Positions 33,762 to 43,954 of a stretch of DNA of 64,000 nucleotides are shown one piece after another. The stretch's first letter is position 1. Each line of letters begins with the position of its first letter. The notes beneath the pieces are model-generated. The model made no database searches, was not told where the DNA came from, and saw only the letters and a program-made list of their open reading frames with translations. The position numbers were made by a program, and so were the translations under genes. Origin of the DNA: Ceratodon purpureus (Eukaryota > Streptophyta > Bryopsida > Pseudoditrichales > Ditrichaceae); the NCBI GenBank assembly GCA_014871385.1, contig CM026426.1, positions 28,417,037-28,481,036 on the forward strand, given 5' to 3'.

Positions 33762-34255
33762 TGACACCTCCATTTGAGATTTGTAGAATTCTTGGCATCA
33801 AGAATGTAGTGTCTATTTGGTACCATAAACAAGATGGAGTTAGACATAATGGAAGTGCAAATGTTGAGTGTCTCAACCCTTTTGTCTATAGGAATTTTGT
33901 AGGCAAAGTTGAGAGAATTGGTGTTTACTATGTTGATATTTCTCCACATCGTAGGAGTCTTGAAGATACTAACATATGTTTGGTCAATACTATGGAGGCA
34001 ATTCAAAACCAAACCCAAGGTGAGGTAAGTATGAAAGGTAATGTTCTTAGCATGATGAAGGAAGCCATTGAAGAAGGCAACAAGAAGCTTAAGGTGGAGT
34101 TGCACAAGGATATGAAGACTTTGAAGGGTGATATAGTTAACGAGGCTTACAACTATGCGGATGACATCAATGAAAAACTCAAGAAGCAAATGCTTGACAT
34201 CCAAGGTACATTGGCTTTGGCTTTTTTGGAATGCAACAAATTACCGGCTTGGTAA
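33761..34255 (+). CDS. Unidentified 164-aa coiled-coil protein, second ORF of the pair
   Basis: ATG 33761 overlaps the previous stop (TGATG). Residues about 80-150 are Lys/Glu-rich with heptad-like spacing (MMKEAIEEGNKKLKVELHKDMK), suggesting a coiled coil; the first half is more globular (IVSIWYHKQDG-like). The frame ends at TAA near 34255. No enzyme motif is visible. Together with the preceding ORF it resembles a two-cistron retroelement fragment; alternatively the pair is one gene split by an old frameshift, and the overlap is coincidental. Confidence 0.4.
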   Translation: MTPPFEICRILGIKNVVSIWYHKQDGVRHNGSANVECLNPFVYRNFVGKVERIGVYYVDISPHRRSLEDTNICLVNTMEAIQNQTQGEVSMKGNVLSMMKEAIEEGNKKLKVELHKDMKTLKGDIVNEAYNYADDINEKLKKQMLDIQGTLALAFLECNKLPAW

Positions 34256-34497
34256 GTCCCAATCTTTTATTCAAGGACAAGTCAAACGGGGATTGACGAC
34301 AAAGTACCGAGGTAAAAAGTATACTTAAATTCTATTTTGTATACGTATTTTTACTTAGAAATTATACTAGACATTTAGAATATAATAGTGTAAATATGGA
34401 ATATTACCGTACTATACAATGTTTTGAATACATTTTGAAATAGAAATACATTTACAAAACTTTATAATTGTACAAATACAACATCCAAACAAACTAT

Positions 34498-34700
34498 CAT
34501 TTACATCCAAAAACCTACTTTCATCCAAAATTTATATTTCATCCAAAACTTCATCCAAAATTAAATTTTCATCCAAAATTAAATTTTCATACAAAATTGA
34601 ATTTTCATCTAAAATTTAGATTTCAACCAAAGTCTAGATTTCATCTAAAATTTAGATTTCATTCAAAATTCAGACTTCATCCAAAATTCAAACTCCACTC
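34498..34700. repeat. ~18-bp minisatellite built on TTTCATCCAAAATT
   Basis: About ten to eleven diverged units (cores such as CATCCAAAATT, CATACAAAATT, CATCTAAAATT) stand in tandem, giving a spurious Phe/His/Lys-rich open frame. The array ends about 250 bp before the 2A-LINE ORF1 and may be that element's 5' untranslated repeat. The DNA from 34701 to 34947 is AT-rich without other features. Confidence 0.75.
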
Positions 34701-34947
34701 TAAAACCGAACTTAACCCAAAATGAAAAGTTCATGCACAATATAGACACAACCTTAATACAAAACATAACATCCAACTATTATATACCAAAATCAACCGA
34801 AAAACGGCCTTGGCCTACCGGCCTCGCCAAAATACAAAACACAAATACCAAACTATAAATGATTTTATACCCAACTCTATAACAAATTATACACGAATAA
34901 ATGCTAATAAATATACTTACTTTTCAACTTAACATCTTGAAAATAAA

Positions 34948-35736
34948 ATGCCCGCATTACCTAACCTTTTCACTTCAACAACTTATACCTTAACAAAATA
35001 CGAAAAATTAAATAAGAAAAAAACTAAAAGCCTCAAATACTATGGCTATCTTTTCATTAACACACTAGCTCTACTACAATGTGGAGACATAGAAATAAAC
35101 CCGGGACCAATGCCTAACATTCTACGTACACACCCTCCCATACACAAGAAAAGAGCCAAAACATACTTTATCCCCAATACAATAAAATTTCAACCCGAAT
35201 ACCAACACATTGCTAAAACATTCTCCCCCATACTCAAACAAAACCATCCACTACACCTTCAAACAATTAATGCACACTCGCACTTATACCAATACATACA
35301 AAGACAAAATCAATCCCCACCTTCTCACATAATTTATGCCTTAATTGTTACCACCAATGCCTCAATAAACATTTGTAGCGATACATTTGCACAACCTCAA
35401 ATCCATGACTTTAATGACATATGGACCAACACATTACTAATAAGACTAGTCAACCTATGCAACCCCCCCAAGCGCCACATTGTAACAAAACATCCATATA
35501 CCAAATTTCTTGAAAACCACCAAAATATTATACACCCCAAAAAAACAATATACAACGAAATCTATAACTTCATCCATAACCAAGATATACCACTAGCTTT
35601 AATACAACTCCAAAGAAAATTTTCATTTCTCCCACATAAACTTCTTTCCGAATCCCTTAGATGCCTTGAAAGCCTAAACGAATACTTACATCCCCCCACT
35701 TTGAAACATCCCCGCCCCACTACCAAGAGTAAATAA
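34948..35736 (+). CDS. LINE ORF1 protein with N-terminal 2A ribosome-skipping motif, 262 aa
   Basis: An uninterrupted frame runs from ATG 34948 to TAA 35734-35736. Residues 46-54 are GDIEINPGP, matching the 2A consensus D-(V/I)-E-x-N-P-G-P, preceded by a hydrophobic stretch (LFINTLALLQC) as in functional 2A peptides. Ribosomes would skip the Gly53-Pro54 bond and release a basic 53-residue leader from the 209-residue remainder. That remainder is rich in His, Asn, Pro and Ile and shows no RRM, PHD or zinc motif that I recognise. In animal LINEs, N-terminal 2A peptides can also affect targeting or translation balance. ORF2 follows in another frame within 25 bp. Confidence 0.75.
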   Translation: MPALPNLFTSTTYTLTKYEKLNKKKTKSLKYYGYLFINTLALLQCGDIEINPGPMPNILRTHPPIHKKRAKTYFIPNTIKFQPEYQHIAKTFSPILKQNHPLHLQTINAHSHLYQYIQRQNQSPPSHIIYALIVTTNASINICSDTFAQPQIHDFNDIWTNTLLIRLVNLCNPPKRHIVTKHPYTKFLENHQNIIHPKKTIYNEIYNFIHNQDIPLALIQLQRKFSFLPHKLLSESLRCLESLNEYLHPPTLKHPRPTTKSK

Positions 35737-35758
35737 CAATAATTACCATGAAAAAAAC

Positions 35759-36560
35759 ATAATTACATGGAATGCATCATCTCTAAATACGGCATTACCA
35801 AACCTACAAAGCCTCATAGCCAATTCATCTCAAAATACAGCAATCATTCACATTCAAGAAACCAAACTCACGGCAACAAAATCTACAAAATACATACAAA
35901 ACCTCTTTCCCGACTATAAACTTATTTTCAATAATATCCACGCACTTACAAGATGTATCCAACAAAGAATGCCTTACACACCCGGCAGAGGCGGATTACT
36001 CACTCTAATACACCACAAATACGCTTTCCCGGGAAATATCACCAAAATCTCTACCCCGGCCAACATTCACCATACCTCCAAATAATACGGATAAATAACC
36101 AACCGTTACAATCATGGCTTGTTATACATATGTACATGCCTACACATATAGAAGACATCCGTCTCATTCTCCACATAAAATCCACCATCACCAATCAAAT
36201 TCTAGCACATCCAAATCACACATACACACTATGTGGAGACTTTAACCGAGACATAGCATTGCATGGTATACAAAACAACTACACGAATACGCCACCACAA
36301 GACAAAGACATCCAATGGAATAACTTTACCGTATCTCTAAATCTTGAATACATTCCAACAAACACCACATTCTCTAGACAAGGCGGATAAAACTATACAT
36401 CAACTAGCTTAATAGATGGCTTTTACATCAACTCCCCAGATAACAACAAATACTCCTCTACAACAAATATAAATATGAACTTAAATTCAGACCATTATCC
36501 AGTAATTCTCGACATCCTCCACAATACACTTCTTGCAACAACTACACCCCCTATTACAAC
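35759..36560 (+). pseudogene. LINE ORF2, AP endonuclease block
   Basis: Frame 2 from about 35759 shows TWNASSL, QETKL and GGLLTLI; near 36065-36090 the reading shifts to frame 1, which carries LCGDFNRD, SLIDGFY and SDHYPV. Together these are the Asn, Glu, Asp-x-Asn and Ser-Asp-His motifs of an AP-type LINE endonuclease. One frameshift and TAA 36388-36390 break it. No ATG begins the block, so the ORF2 start is lost or depends on ORF1 translation. Confidence 0.8.
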
Positions 36561-39491
36561 TCCACAAATTAGAATTTTAAATCCAATACCAGCAGAAAAC
36601 TCAGAAAAATTTAACATAGAATTCTTTGAAGGAAATTCTATTAGAATAAATGAACTAACTCAATTATTAGAAAACCACGACCATCTTTCCCCTGAACAAT
36701 GGGAAATAGCTTGTATAGCACTTGACAAAATTGTAGAAAAAATATTGGAAACGATAGAAAAAACATGTAAAGCACCTCCATTACCAAATCTCTCAAATAG
36801 AACAACACATCAAGGTGGTTTTCTACCCCGAAAATTAGCTAAAGTATGGATAAAAGACCTTTCCACATACCATCTCATCAGAAAAACTATATACATTGCA
36901 AAGAATGATCCCCAATGGCAAACACATCCTATACTAAACGAAATACGCAATCATCAGTTTGTGCAAATTCTCCACCCACCAATAACAGACAACGTCCCAA
37001 ATAAATGGATCGATACAATAGCAATCATTGCCAAAACTGCTAACAAAGAAGCTCGAAAAGTCATGACAAAATACACTAAAGATTGTATTCATAAAGCAAT
37101 CTCAAAATACTGACAATCATATGAAAAAAGCCCCAAGAAAGTCAATAGAAAAGTATTCAAAAACTCCGAGACCTCACATCTAGACTCCATCATTGACAAA
37201 CACAATAATATACTAACCAGCCCAGATGATATTGCCCAAGAAATACACATTCAACAATCCATCAGTAATCGTCCAACAGTTCCTACATGTCACCATCAAA
37301 ATAAACACCCACCACACTGTACATGAAGCGTCAGACAATACCCATGACATGATCTAGAGAGATTTACAATCGACAAACGCAGAGAACCACAAATCCCCTT
37401 ACACACATACTTCGACCAAGAAACTTATGATTTCTGCCTTAAAAATGTAGGAAACAACAAAGCCCCATGCCCAGATAAAATCCCCAACTCAATTCTAAAA
37501 ATAATGCCACCAGGATTCCACAAACTACTTTTTCTATTCTTTAAACACTATTACAAATAAAAACAAATTCCTGCTTCGTCGAAAACTACCCTGACGGCTC
37601 TACTCTACAAAAAAGGCGACCCATCACAACTAACAAACCATAAACCAATTGCATTAGCTAATACCATATACAAACTCTATACAAGTACGCTAACCTCAAT
37701 CCTCTCAGCTTACGAGCAGAAAGAGGAACATACAGACAATTACAATTCCTCATAGCTGCACTCGAAGACGCCCGATTTACAAATCAAGGTATATATTTTC
37801 TATACATTGACTTCAAAAATGCCTTTGGCTCAATTGACCACCCTAGACTACTAGCCATAATGAAAGATCTCGGATATCCTACAGATGCCATAAATCTTAT
37901 CGGCAATATCTACTCACAATCTATTACCATTTTCTCTGGAGAACAGTTTGGAAAAACTCAACCAATCCCGATACAAAGAGGCACAATTCAAGGAGATACT
38001 CTTAGCCCGTATTTATTCATCATATTCCTTGAACCTCTCCTTAGATGGCTTCAACAAGGTGACAATGGCTACACCTTTGGTACATCCAAAGTTACAATAT
38101 CTTTCGCAGCTGACGCAAACGATTTAGTGGCAATTGCCAACAAACTAGCATCGCTACAAATCCAACTAAATAAATTAGATAAATTTTGTGAATGGGCCGG
38201 AATCGACCTCGGCATTCCCAAATGTGCAGAAACTCGCTCCCCAAACAAGTCCAAAATGAATCCTATAGCATTTAAAGCGCAAATACTAGCTACTAATATG
38301 AACTATAGAAATCAACCAATCCCCGCACTAGACCAACATGAGCCATACACATACCTTGGAATAAACCTCGCACCATCACTTAAATGGAAAACACAAATAA
38401 CTACCACCATGGCCAAAGTCATCAAACAATGTCAAGCCCATGTAACTTGTCCAGCCACTATGAAACAAAAAATTAATATGGTAGATATTGTTATCCGTGC
38501 AGGCATTGCTTACGGTTTTTATGATGTACCTTATTCTATACCGGCTATTAAGAAACTAGACAAAAAGATTATAGCTCTACATAAAACAATATACAGAATA
38601 CCAAAATGTACATCCAATAATGCTACACAACTTCCTCATGAACTATTTGGTATTGAAGCATTTTCACTACAAAATGGCTACCTGAGATGTATTGGGGAAC
38701 AATTACAAAACGCTTTCAACAATAAAGGCAGACTTGGAAAAATTTACTATGGCTTCGTACAGTATATACTTGCAAAATTTGGTGGATCAGAAGAAATACC
38801 TCGCATCAAATACCACCACTGTGTACGATCACCTATCACAAGAACATTGTATTTACTCAAACATCATGTTGGAGTTCACCTAAAAAGCACAATCAATACC
38901 TTTCTACTTAATACGTCTCCACTCAAAACCGCATGGATGACAGAATCACAAAACTTACATGGCTTAAATCCCAACACATCACTTAAACTACTACAAAAAC
39001 TACTAACTTACAACATTACAACAGTAGAACAATTAACTTTACCCAATGGCACCACCCTTATGACCCCAAATGATTTTAAAAGATACTATTCAATACCCTC
39101 TAAACTCATCACTAGCGCATTAAACATTGCCAAACATGTGTTTTGCCATCCACCTTGCTGTCCAAGATGTTGTTTTCTTTGCCGCTACCATTGCCCTCCG
39201 CAAACCCTCAAAGACGATTACATAATTATAAACCATAACATATCACCTCCACATCCAATTCCTCCCATACACCCTCCAAACCCATCTATCCGACTCCAAC
39301 CACTTCCCTCCACCAATATACTTAAAAATCTCAGACAATTCCCTATCTATACAATACTTGATCACAAACATAGACAATTCAACAAACCAAATGAAATTAA
39401 GAAAAAAGATACGACATACTTATGGGAATGGATCACACAAGATAACAGTACTTACAACAAATGGCTTCCACAAAGAGACGTATTTCTCTGA
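36561..39491 (+). pseudogene. LINE ORF2, linker and reverse transcriptase block
   Basis: Frame 1 continues to the RT N-terminus (KAPCPDKIPN near 37460, TALLYKKGD near 37590) but contains TGA at 37111, 37324 and 37345 and TAA at 37558. After a frameshift near 37700-37760, frame 3 gives motif A (YIDFKNAFGSID), RGTIQGDTLSP and the thumb and C-terminal region to 39491. Motif C reads F-A-A-D at 38103-38114 where LINEs have F-A-D-D, so one catalytic aspartate is missing in addition to the stops. A Cys cluster (CCPRCCFLCRYHC) lies near 39155-39195. Confidence 0.85.
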
Positions 39492-40027
39492 AGCGATGAC
39501 ACCATTTGCAACCATAACAGAGAAATACTCACCCAATATTACACCAATAACCAACACAAATACTTCTCTAATTTAATACAAGCCTACTTCTCTACCGAAC
39601 AACCAAAAGACACTAGATACGTTATTCCTGCCACAACAATACCACTTGCATATATTTCTATTAATGAATGCAATCCTGAAAACGATATTGAAACAAACAA
39701 CAATACTACTCAGACACAATTTGATGTTGCACATATATACAAAGATAATGATAAATACCTCATCACAATCCCACAAAATAGACTAAGATGGCTTTGGAAG
39801 CAATACCAACATGCCAGAAACACTCCACATGGCCTTAAACCACCAACACAATCATTTGAAACTGAAATTGTTTGGTTACACCAAAGGTATAAATACCGTA
39901 TCCCAAAAACAACCCACTTAAATGTGCACAATACACGATACCAACTCCAATACTAGACTCTCTAATAACAACATTCAACATAACCAAGTCTTACTTCTTA
40001 TCTCCAGTTTCATGCTGTACACAAATC

Positions 40028-40340
40028 ACTCAATTCTATTCCCCATTTTCTAGAGACAAAATATTTGGCTCCCTTGGGACAGCCTTTGACCATAAATAGA
40101 ACGGAATTGGATACGCCCATCCGTACAATGCTACAGATTTACAACAAACAATCCACTAGGCCCGACTAGCGACCAAACATGACTCTAATACAATAACCAT
40201 AATCATCTTTACCAATAATAATTGGTATCAAAACTTTAATCCATATACTGGCCCATTTTCAGACACACACATCGTCACTCACTTCGCCGCGGACACCATT
40301 ACTTACGAAGAGCCCACTTTACCCCTAGAACTCAACCTTG
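40028..40340 (+). pseudogene. LINE ORF2, methyltransferase-like segment (tentative)
   Basis: Frame 2 reads SRDKIFGSLGTAFDHK, stop TAG 40097-40099, NGIGYAHPYNATDLQQTIH, stop TAG 40157-40159, ARLATKHDSNTITIIIF, then WYQNF. Large aromatic and 'HPY' positions followed by an (I/L)-helix and a TITIIIF strand recall the Dam-like N6-adenine methyltransferase folds found in some retroelements, where the motif is (N/D)PP(Y/F). Both stops fall where Trp would fit. The call rests on pattern only. Confidence 0.3.
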
Positions 40341-40472
40341 AAAAGAAAGAACTCTCTACGCTCCAAATACTTTGCATCCATCACCAAAATAATAGCATTG
40401 GCTTCCACAAACAATCGAACCAACTCAACCATATAGCAAACAACCTCTGAATCCCACAAATCTACACAAAAA

Positions 40473-41210
40473 TTGCCCCTCCAACCCCCCCTAAATACCC
40501 CTGTTAAACCTAGCAAAACATGGCCTAAACTATATTATTCAAACACCTCCACCAATGACCATATATCCATTCCACAAATTCCAAATTACCAAACAAATTT
40601 ACCATTAAAATTCCACCCACAATTCAGCTACTACACCGATGGCTCCTTTGTACCCCCAAGAGAAATTGGCCCACGCAAATGGCTGAGAGAAAAAAGTGGA
40701 TTTGGTATTTACAGCCCCAAAGGCCTCAATATCCCCAAAAGATTACATGGTCACCAAAATATATTACGCGCTGAAATGATGGCAATTCACAAAACACTAA
40801 GAATTCTCATTACACTATTCTTTAACGAGCCAGCATATATATTTACCGATTGCCTAAATGTATTATACTTACTTAACACACAAATAAAACACCCCACATT
40901 ACACAACAGTCATCTAGATCAAGTCACACTTGCCTCCATGGTAGAACTACTACAACAAAGAACACAACCAACTACAATATATAAAGTCAGAGCACACGTA
41001 AATATTGATGGCAACGAAGAAGCAGACAAACTAGCAAAACTAGGGACACGCAAAGCTCATAGAAAGGCTGAATACGCACACGAATTTGCCCATGCAACTC
41101 CCTACTACTTCCAAAAAGACGACTGGCCATCTATGATTTTTGTTCCAGACAAAGGCCCCGTTCGAACCCTAGAAAAACAATCAAGAAATATGATAGAGAA
41201 AACAACTTAG
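40473..41210 (+). pseudogene. LINE ORF2, RNase H domain block
   Basis: A 245-codon open frame holds a complete-looking RNase HI active site: D56 (YTDGS), E101 (RAEMMAI), D126 (FTDCLN), H175 (RAHVN) and D185 (NEEADKLAK). Its role would be removing the RNA strand after reverse transcription. It continues the ORF2 reading after a frame change from the upstream block; the ATG at 40473 is only the first in-frame Met and lies before the domain by chance. TAG at 41208-41210 ends the frame. Confidence 0.85.
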
Positions 41211-41218
41211 AAATAATG

Positions 41219-42087
41219 GCCATGCAAACCCCTAACATTTGCAAATGGACAAAAAATGAAGATATAGACAATGAACTCTCCAATGAATTTTGAAATAACG
41301 CAGTTATTACAGACAAACAAAAATCATGCCTCATCAAATTCCGTACCGGAACTTACATGGGCCAAGCTAGAAAACAGATGTTCTTTGGCAAGGATAGATT
41401 CCCGTCTATCTCATGCCCAATTTGTAACTCTCCTGAACCAGACACATGGTTACACGTTCTACTCACATGCCAACAACAACACATTCACTCACTTCGAGTC
41501 AAAAGACATAACAAAGCAATCTAAGAAATTACAAACTACTTGTCTCATCTAAAAAATCTCAAAGCTTTATCCTTATGAATGCTGGCACCTTCAACAATAA
41601 ACCCCCAGAAAGTACCGTCCCTAATTGGCTACTACCTTGCACGTGTGGCACACAAAGATGCCATTGCAACTCTCAATTTAGACCAGATATCCTCTGCGTC
41701 AAAGGCTTACCATACCAAAGCGACCCCCCTACAAAAATTGACCCCAATCTCACCATACAATTCATTGAATTTACATACTGCAATGACCGATTCTCCCCAA
41801 AAACACTAAAAATAAAAACCAACAAATACAATTCATTAATTGTTAGCATCATTGCTAAAGGTTGGAAAGTTGACCCCCTCATAGTTATCACCGCTGGCGC
41901 CAAAGCCACCACACACATCCCATCAATGAAACTACTAGAAGATCGATGCAAAATTCCCATGCCTACCATCAAAAACACCTTTAAAAATATGAATACAATT
42001 GCCATACAATATGCCATGTCTATCCTTCTTCACAAAAGAAGAATAGAAAACCACCAACCATTACCCGAGACATTGGATCCGCCCTAG
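41219..42087 (+). pseudogene. LINE ORF2, CCHC knuckle and PD-(D/E)XK-like nuclease block
   Basis: One frame gives SCPICNSPEPDTWLH...LLTC, a C-x2-C-x9-H-x4-C knuckle near 41420-41475, with TGA 41291-41293 upstream where Trp fits. After a frame change, 41575-42087 is open for 170 codons: Cys-rich CTCGTQRCHC, then RPDILCVKG, IEFTYCNDR, a K-x-x-K-Y motif and DPLIVITAG, ending with a helical LLHKRRIENHQPL. PD...E...K with the preceding CCHC fits the restriction-like endonuclease of R2/Dualen-type LINEs, although the PD-to-E spacing (about 26) is longer than the 12-14 usual in R2. The frame ends at TAG, followed by A-rich DNA. Confidence 0.55.
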
Positions 42088-42109
42088 CCCAAATTATAAA
42101 ACAAAAAAT

Positions 42110-42345
42110 TTTAGTAGCTAGAGCCACTTTATTTATATGTTAGCACACGGGTGCCAAGTCTCTTGTCACTGGGTGGGCTGTTGGTTGGCACAACACATTT
42201 CCTGCCTGCGATTTCTCACTTAGCAGTACCAAGCCACTTCATCCCCCACATCTGCTCAAACGAGTCCATGAGGATTCGAACTCGAACTAGCTATATGAGA
42301 CTAACGCTCACTTCCAACCAACAATGAGCTCGTGGCTTGGCATTC
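42110..42345 (-). repeat. tRNA-derived SINE, Met-like head
   Basis: On the minus strand a tRNA-like head shows an A-box-like region (about 42321-42307), an anticodon loop CTCATAT with CAT (42299-42293) and a B box GAGTTCGAATCCT (42283-42271). The surrounding bases resemble plant initiator/elongator tRNA-Met but arms are mispaired, so it is not a functional tRNA. The body runs down to the A-rich junction with the LINE 3' end near 42110. Confidence 0.5.
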
Positions 42346-42769
42346 AAACCACCACTACAAACTTCCTTATACGCCCGTTTTACTGGTTTTTTGTTATTGG
42401 TTACTTGTGACTAAAGTGTCTACTCTCAAAAGGGGGGAGTAGATCTTTACTTCCATACCTTTGTCATGAGGACATTGGATTGGGGGTAGATCGAACAGAC
42501 ACTTAATTCACATCGGTCTCCACCGGAGACCAACGTTTTTCTCTCTCTCTAAGTTAATTTCATGTTATAACTCCAACATCTTTTGTCCCATACCTCAAAT
42601 ACTTCATTTGACTCAAATTTTTGTATGTGCATACTATCTTTCTTCTATATAATTAGAAAATGAAGACATTTTTAAATTTGTCAAAACAAAAATAAGAAGA
42701 AGAATTCAGGCCCGGAAGGGGTCGACATGAATATAGTGTTTGTTGATTCTATTCACTAATCTAATGGCC

Positions 42770-43020
42770 ACTAGACAAAGGATAATGAATCTAGAGCTAC
42801 TCTTCCTTTTGAAGGTAAGTACTTTTCTACATAAAGTTCCTTGTAGACAACCGACATGTCATCCCTCCCAAGGTCTTTCTGGGTACCTATACAACGGGGT
42901 CTCAAGTCCCTTATCATAGTTGGATAGACTATGGAAGTAGACACCACATCAGCATGAGGACTTGAACTCACAACCACCTCACCGGTGTGCCATGACCCAA
43001 ACCACTACACCAAGGATCTG
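42770..43020 (-). repeat. tRNA-derived SINE with canonical A and B boxes
   Basis: On the minus strand, A box TGGTGTAGTGGT (43012-43001) and B box GAGTTCAAGTCCT (42969-42957) are spaced as in tRNA genes, followed by a unique body toward 42770. Cloverleaf pairing is incomplete, as expected of a SINE. Body and end coordinates are approximate. Confidence 0.55.
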
Positions 43021-43639
43021 GTGTCTTTTAATACAAAATCACATGGTGAGCTTAGTCATAGATAGTTTTAATTTCAATTTTCTATAATTAATGTTCTACA
43101 TACAAAAACTTCAAAAGTGAACTCCTGTTTAAAAGTTGAAAGATAATACATATTATCTGTGATATTTTTTAGATAAAATGAATGGTATTGTTGATAAATC
43201 ATACGTGAAAACACATACCTGAAATATAAGCGAGTGAAAATGTGGCCATTTTTATAGCATGCATCCAAACAACCTGATTTGTTTTGGCAGAGTCAAATTA
43301 TTTGGAGAGTATACCAATACAGAAAAATCATGACTTTGCATTTGATAAGCTAATATGCATTCTGTGTGTATGCTGTCAACAACTCCATGATTGTGCCAGA
43401 AATTCTTTTCATTCAACGTTTAGCTTATCTTCAGATGAACTTAATAGTCATGTAAAGTTTAATCAAAGTCCATCATATGATTTCTCTTAGCTTCTAGATT
43501 TAATATAGACACAAAGATTTTGTGTAACAATTAGTTGGAGCATTGAAATTGTTAAGACGAAAACTGAAGTGCAAAAAGTCTAATTTCATCTAAAAGACTG
43601 TAGATGCTAGAACAACCTACAAAATTCTCAAATATATAA

Positions 43640-43649
<10 letters not shown>

Positions 43650-43692
<43 letters not shown>
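43650..43692. repeat. (TA)n microsatellite within an AT palindrome
   Basis: About 20 TA units, flanked left by AAATATAAATATAAATA and right by its mirror TATTTATATTTATATTT, so the whole 43630-43720 can form a long cruciform. Confidence 0.85.
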
Positions 43693-43697
<5 letters not shown>

Positions 43698-43819
43698 TAT
43701 ATTTATATTTATATATTTATTATATGTCACAAAAAATTAGCAAAAACAGTCTCTTAAAAATGATATACATTATATTATAAAGACGCTCAAATATTTTTAA
43801 TGCACATATATATTCTACA

Positions 43820-43859
43820 TACATACATACATAAATACATACATACACACACACACATA

Positions 43860-43948
<89 letters not shown>
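43820..43948. repeat. Compound (CATA)n-(CA)n-(TA)n microsatellite
   Basis: CATA units (43820-43846), a short CA run and then about 45 TA units to 43948. Length in assemblies of such tracts is unreliable. Confidence 0.85.

Positions 43949-43954
<6 letters not shown>

Larger units (their letters stand above)
34948..42108 (+). mobile_element. Decayed LINE with 2A peptide, AP endonuclease, RT, RNase H and a second nuclease
   Basis: Coding blocks on one strand follow the order ORF1 with an N-terminal 2A motif, AP endonuclease, RT, methyltransferase-like segment, RNase H, CCHC knuckle and PD-(D/E)XK-like nuclease, then an A-rich 3' end at 42092-42108. Two endonucleases flanking RT and RNase H match the published layout of Dualen/RandI elements of Chlamydomonas; the 2A motif is known from animal and trypanosome LINEs. 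Base composition is AT-rich throughout, unlike the L1 at the left edge. Several frameshifts and many stops make it inactive. The 5' limit is unknown and may include the minisatellite. Confidence 0.8.

Noticed and set aside
34468-34725. 85-codon Phe/His/Lys-rich ORF
   Set aside because: It is a translation of the minisatellite.
43650-43948. Long (TA)n tracts as a possible origin or matrix attachment site
   Set aside because: They are ordinary microsatellites; nothing else supports a function.
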